From contig NZ_AP023420.1 in assembly GCF_018408705.1 (NCBI RefSeq), positions 2,232,001-2,296,000 of the forward strand: a stretch of DNA of 64,000 nucleotides. Direction: 5' to 3'. This DNA is from Pusillibacter faecalis (lineage in GTDB: Bacteria > Bacillota > Clostridia > Oscillospirales > Oscillospiraceae). Positions 60,741-64,000 of this stretch are shown here, one piece after another. Below the pieces are notes generated by a model. It worked only from the letters and a program-made list of their open reading frames with translations. It was not told where the DNA came from and made no database searches. Position numbers and translations under genes: made by a program. Within the stretch, counting starts at the first letter, position 1. The number at the start of each line of letters is the position of its first letter.

Positions 60741-60921
60741 TTTTCCCTGCGGAAGGCGCCGCAAAATAAGAAGGGGGGACAATAAATGAGGTTTTCAAAA
60801 AAGAAGCGAGAGGGGGACAGTTTTATATAAGCCAAATTCTGTATTTTGATATGAGAAAGAACTGCCGCCCCCTGGCCCCGTGCAAGCATAGAGCTGGGTT
60901 ATCTGGGAAAGGAGTACTACT

Positions 60922-61209
60922 ATGAGCCACACAACCGAGCAACCTGTACTGGAGCCATCAAACCCACAGGGACTCCGCATCGGCGACATCTGCAGCTATT
61001 CCTTCGGCGAAAAGAACAGATCCTACTCAATTGTTGAGATTGTCAGGATCCTGGATAACCCATATGGAGTTGCGGAAGTGAAATTCCTTGATGTGGTCGT
61101 GGACGACAGTGGGAATGGTTACTTCACCTACCTGCTGAAGACGAAAAAGACCATGAACGCAAGTCTCAAGTACCTGAAAAGGGTATGCAACGAAGATGAG
61201 GCAAGGTGA
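60922..61209 (+). CDS. Small protein of unknown function
   Basis: This 95-residue protein starts at ATG 60922 with AAAGGAG upstream. It contains a small beta-rich segment (GLRIGDICSYSFGEKNRSYSIVEIV) and is the first gene behind L4. The C-terminal part is basic. Confidence 0.6.
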   Translation: MSHTTEQPVLEPSNPQGLRIGDICSYSFGEKNRSYSIVEIVRILDNPYGVAEVKFLDVVVDDSGNGYFTYLLKTKKTMNASLKYLKRVCNEDEAR

Positions 61210-61275
61210 AAGCCGCTGAGCAACAGAGACACCATGCACATTGATAGGAAAGTCGCCTATATGACGGCTTAAAGT

Positions 61276-61311
61276 ATAGAGAGGCGGATATGTTTCGCCC
61301 CTCTATTTTAT
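61276..61311 (+). terminator. Possible terminator
   Basis: TAGAGAGGCG pairs imperfectly with CGCCCCTCTA and is followed by TTTTATT. It lies between two plus-strand genes of the L4 cassette and may only attenuate. Confidence 0.4.
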
Positions 61312-61335
61312 TGGTACAGAATTGGAGGAACAACC

Positions 61336-61773
61336 ATGAGATATTACAGTACACAGCGCCCGGTCGGGCCGGGGACATTCCCGAAATTGCCGGAAAACAA
61401 AGTTTTGGAGGTCCATAACTTCGATGCCAAGACTTTCTGCGAGGAAATCGGCCGGGAGGCATGGGGGTATATTGATTTTGAGTCGCCTCTTACCCAGGAG
61501 CAGGCCGACAACTATGAACTGATCGCCCCTGGCGTTGGCTGTACAGGCTGTGTCAATGAGACGGCAAGCCGCGATATGGACTGCTGCTGGAACTGCAGCA
61601 GGAACCGGCGTTCCAAGAAAGACCTGTATAGGCGCAGGCCAGCAGGGGGATGCAGTCGTGATCGACTATGCAAAGATCCTCACGGAACTGGAAGAAGAAC
61701 GGGCCGCCTGCCAGTACGTATACGGCGGCATGATCCCGGCGTTCTATACGCAGGCGCTTCACAGGGCCATTGA
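61336..61773 (+). CDS. Mobile-element protein with Cys-rich end
   Basis: The first 70 residues (MRYYSTQRPVGPGTFPK, then FDAKTFCEEIGREAWGYIDFESPLT) are a pattern I associate with accessory elements of gut Clostridia. A Cys-rich stretch follows (CTGCVNETASRDMDCCWNCSRN). The last 45 residues are Arg-rich and overlap the next gene in another frame, so the original end is probably lost and this is a read-through into non-native sequence. Confidence 0.55.
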   Translation: MRYYSTQRPVGPGTFPKLPENKVLEVHNFDAKTFCEEIGREAWGYIDFESPLTQEQADNYELIAPGVGCTGCVNETASRDMDCCWNCSRNRRSKKDLYRRRPAGGCSRDRLCKDPHGTGRRTGRLPVRIRRHDPGVLYAGASQGH

Positions 61774-61852
61774 AGCCGTCAAGGAATGCCAGGACTGCGC
61801 GGCGGAGGCCGGGCGCATGGCTAAGGAGGTATCCCGGCATGACATGGCGTGA
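61658..61852 (+). CDS. Small protein of unknown function
   Basis: This 64-residue protein has a GTG start at 61658 behind AGGGGG. It reads IDYAKILTELEEERAACQYVYG and is helical. Its stop overlaps the next start. Its role is unknown. Confidence 0.55.
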   Translation: MIDYAKILTELEEERAACQYVYGGMIPAFYTQALHRAIEAVKECQDCAAEAGRMAKEVSRHDMA

Positions 61853-62036
61853 CGAAATCGACATGGAGATCCGCCGGCAGGCCATACGGCTCTACCCGGA
61901 CTGTGCCGCCCTGTTTGAACTGCCCCGCAGAGTCTACGCACAGATCATGCAGGACAACAGCATGAGGAGAAAGCCCTACCGGGTGAGCGAGGTGAAGATC
62001 AGGAAGATCATTGCTACAATGCCAGAATTTCAGTGA
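61839..62036 (+). CDS. Small protein of unknown function
   Basis: This 65-residue protein starts at ATG 61839 with a strong AAGGAGG site. It is helical and basic (MTWRDEIDMEIRRQAIRLYPD), with MRRKPYRVSEVKIRKIIA near the end. No family is recognised. Confidence 0.6.
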   Translation: MTWRDEIDMEIRRQAIRLYPDCAALFELPRRVYAQIMQDNSMRRKPYRVSEVKIRKIIATMPEFQ

Positions 62037-62052
62037 GAGGGTGGAGCGCGAC

Positions 62053-62232
62053 ATGTATCAAAGAGTTTCCACTGAGGAGTTCTTCAAAGTGATAGGGCCG
62101 CTTAATGTAACCCTTGAGATCAGAGGAAATTATCCGTATAAGACCCTGTTTCGTTTGAAACAGGGTGGAAAGCTGGTCGGATTTGAGGAACACGAGAGAT
62201 ATTACCTGAATGTGGAGGATACCAGATCATGA
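62053..62232 (+). CDS. Small protein of unknown function
   Basis: This 59-residue protein starts at ATG 62053 with GGGTGGAG upstream. Its stop overlaps the next ATG (ATGA). The stretch FKVIGPLNVTLEIRGNYPYKTLF looks beta-rich. Confidence 0.55.
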   Translation: MYQRVSTEEFFKVIGPLNVTLEIRGNYPYKTLFRLKQGGKLVGFEEHERYYLNVEDTRS

Positions 62233-62663
62233 ACCAATATAGGGAACTTCTCCAGAAGCATCAACAGGAAGTCAACGTACTCCCAATCCGCTATGCGTTT
62301 GGAGAGCAGCAATTTCGGGAGATGATGAATGCCTGGGGCCTTGACCCGGAGAAAGACCTCGACAAAATTTACAGGCTTGGAGATGCAGGCGGTTTCTATC
62401 TGAGAACTGATGCGCGGCTTGTCTGTGATACCTTCTGCAGGCTTAAAGAAGAGCGGGAAGCCGCCATTGCAGAGGACAAGACCGGGGATGGCTTTATCTA
62501 TCAGATGTTCCTCTGCGAGTTGTCCAACCACGAATACAACTATACCGAGGATGTGGAAGAAACGCTGGACGCACTTGGGTACACATGGGAGCAGATCATG
62601 GCAGATAAAAGGCTCCTGCATGGACTCAAAATGGCGCAGAAGAAGATCACAGGGCAGGGATAA
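62229..62663 (+). CDS. Protein of unknown function (DUF-type, mobile-element associated)
   Basis: This 144-residue protein is coupled to the preceding gene by ATGA. It has LPIRYAFGEQQFREMMNAWGLDPEKD, then FYLRTDARLVCDTFCRL, and an acidic helical C-terminus. Similar proteins occur on ICEs and plasmids of gut Firmicutes, by my recollection, but their function is not known to me. Confidence 0.65.
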   Translation: MNQYRELLQKHQQEVNVLPIRYAFGEQQFREMMNAWGLDPEKDLDKIYRLGDAGGFYLRTDARLVCDTFCRLKEEREAAIAEDKTGDGFIYQMFLCELSNHEYNYTEDVEETLDALGYTWEQIMADKRLLHGLKMAQKKITGQG

Positions 62664-62690
62664 TGGCATGTATTGTAGTTGCCATACGGT

Positions 62691-63189
62691 ATGGACGGAG
62701 AGACCGGTACTGTAAATGTGGTCCTGCTGATTGCCAGAACCAAAGTTATCAATCACTTTGCCGGCGAATATTTCTTTCTGAGCAATTTCTATACCTGCCG
62801 TGTGGCATTTTACGGCATGTGATTCCCATCAGTAGAAGCCGCTTTCCAAGCGGCAAAGTGTGCGGCCCCAACGACCGGGTGCAATTTCTGCACTTGGCGG
62901 CCAACCAGGCGAAGAGGCGCGGGCGTCAGATCAAGATGCGTCCAGATTGGGAGGACCGCAAACTGACCATCATGCACAACCTGCTCGTCCATAAGTTCAA
63001 CGAAAACCTTGAACTGATCCCCAAACTGCTGGATACCGGCGGCGCGGTGCTGGTGGAGGGCAATACTTGGCATGATAATTATTGGGGATGCTGCAGCTGC
63101 CCCGGTGCGGAGGCAATCGCGGACGGAACAATCTGGGACGCCTGCTGATGCAGCTGCGCGCCGACTATACGGAGTCTATCAGGAGGTGA
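62691..63189 (+). pseudogene. Decayed NADAR-family gene
   Basis: Across three frames the sequence encodes a NADAR (RibA/RibD-fused, N-glycosidase-like) protein: FAGEYFFLSNFYTCRVAFYGM, a TGA stop, FPSVEAAFQAAKCAA, a shift, KMRPDWEDRKLTIMHNLLVHKF and LLDTGGAVLVEGNTWHDNYWG, a second shift, and NNLGRLLMQLRADY. One in-frame stop near 62818 and two frameshifts (near 62864 and between 63095 and 63125) make it non-functional. Confidence 0.85.
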
Positions 63190-63195
63190 GTAAGG

Positions 63196-63393
63196 ATGCA
63201 GTACTGTATGACAATGGAGCAGACCAGGCGCATAGCCGTTTTCTTCGACTCAGACGATGATGAGGCGGCGATAGAAAAAGCCAATCAGATATTGAAGGAA
63301 ACACCATCTGAAGATTATGAATCTGGGGACAAAGAATATGATTATGCTCTTTGCAACGTGGATACCGAGAGGACCATCCTCGATTGGGATTAA
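63196..63393 (+). CDS. Small acidic protein of unknown function
   Basis: This 65-residue protein starts at ATG 63196 with GGAGGTG upstream. It is acidic throughout (FFDSDDDEAAIEKANQILKE). No family is recognised. It follows the decayed NADAR gene. Confidence 0.55.
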   Translation: MQYCMTMEQTRRIAVFFDSDDDEAAIEKANQILKETPSEDYESGDKEYDYALCNVDTERTILDWD

Positions 63394-63473
63394 AGAGTAT
63401 GGACAAAGGAACGGCGAAACCAAGCTGAACATGGCTGCAGCATAATGTTTACAATGTAGAAAGGATGGATCAC

Positions 63474-64000
63474 ATGAAGCGTGGAATCAGCGTTACCCGT
63501 GATTACGACTACCATAATACCCCATGTGTTGTCATCACAAAAAAGCGTGGGAAACTGACGATCCCTGAGATTACCGATATCCTGCATTATGAAGACCAAC
63601 AGCGATGGAGTGGCCGTTATGCCCTTCTCCTCGACTGTACAGAGGTAACAATGGGAGGTAACGGTTGCCTGGATATGATGGATGAACGGCCCGGAGATGC
63701 TGTGGTGCTCTACGAACTGGAGGAGGGTGAGCCCTGTCCGGTATGTAATGCCTCATTGCCGCCGTTCCAATACTGCCCCACATGCGGCAGTGCGTGGGCG
63801 GAGAACGGAACGAATATTGAAACCCACTTAGCTGACATGCAGCAGGAGGCAAGCCGGAGCATCAAAAATCCGGACGCTTCAGAGGCATCACGCTTGGCGT
63901 GGTACTGGTCGCACATCGGCTCTATTGACCTCGCCCGGCAGTTGGGCCTCATTTCAGAAAAGCGTCGGCAGGAACTCTATGAAGAGATGCGGCCGCTCAA
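63474..64000 (+). CDS. Zinc-ribbon protein of unknown function (runs off the window)
   Basis: This frame starts at ATG 63474 with AAAGGA upstream and is still open at the window end (175 codons seen). After a beta-rich part (CVVITKKRGKLTIPEI) it has a zinc ribbon, CPVCNASLPPFQYCPTCGSAW, at about residues 88-108, then a helical region. It may bind nucleic acid. The rest of the gene lies outside. Confidence 0.65.
   Translation, partial: MKRGISVTRDYDYHNTPCVVITKKRGKLTIPEITDILHYEDQQRWSGRYALLLDCTEVTMGGNGCLDMMDERPGDAVVLYELEEGEPCPVCNASLPPFQYCPTCGSAWAENGTNIETHLADMQQEASRSIKNPDASEASRLAWYWSHIGSIDLARQLGLISEKRRQELYEEMRPL

Noticed and set aside
1-64000. CRISPR arrays, tRNA and rRNA genes
   Set aside because: No regularly spaced repeats and no tRNA- or rRNA-like sequence were recognised on either strand by eye. 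A computed scan could still find a divergent tRNA.

Overview
The window reads as a chromosome segment of a Gram-positive anaerobe of the class Clostridia, most likely an Oscillospiraceae-type gut bacterium such as the Flavonifractor/Lawsonibacter/Oscillibacter group. This is an inference from strong GGAGG ribosome binding sites, moderately GC-rich coding, TTGACA-N17-TATAAT promoters, and the gene families present (TRAP transporters, paired ABC exporters, ECF transporters, IS110, a Tn916-type regulatory module). No rRNA, tRNA or CRISPR array was seen.

Region 1 (1-18.4 kb) is a catabolic island flanked and broken by two nearly identical IS110 elements. A MalT/LuxR-type regulator gene is split by IS copy 1; removing the IS with one CT core dinucleotide restores an 824-residue frame. 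Divergent from it run a DUF4438 protein, a DctPQM-type TRAP uptake system, an M28-like peptidase and an Asp/Glu/hydantoin racemase. A PucR-type regulator, an AllE-like cupin and an AllC-like amidohydrolase follow. Together they suggest import and breakdown of a ureide, hydantoin or N-carbamoyl compound. IS copy 2 is intact and sits between the amidohydrolase and a small Cro/C1-type gene.

Region 2 (18.4-34.3 kb) holds a MarR/TauE pair and then a stress or metal island: two modules of TetR plus a heterodimeric ABC transporter, HU, two methyltransferases, a 57-residue Cys/His-rich peptide, AhpC and an AhpF-like reductase. A 16-bp palindrome, GTTAG-N6-CTAAC, recurs upstream of nearly every operon and usually lies just downstream of a good -10 box. 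The same box recurs at 53-54.6 kb.

Region 3 (34.5-46 kb) is accessory DNA of ICE or plasmid type: a methyltransferase, zinc-ribbon proteins, a small radical SAM protein, an XRE regulator with twin operators, many unknown small proteins, and decayed fragments of a DtxR-family gene and a response regulator.

Region 4 (46.4-54.9 kb) resumes the metal theme: an operon of ECF S component, EcfT, double ATPase, two ABC half-transporters and a DtxR/MntR-family repressor, beside an AraC regulator. A promoter-operator-terminator unit without an ORF looks like a metal-controlled small RNA.

Region 5 (54.9-64 kb) is accessory again: a Tn916-like XRE/sigma/HTH module without xis or int, an HD-domain protein, a Fic enzyme, small unknown proteins and a decayed NADAR gene. 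Across regions 3 and 5 a family of related leader RNAs, each with its own promoter, a covarying hairpin and intrinsic terminators, stands in front of several gene cassettes. I recognise no described RNA family in it.
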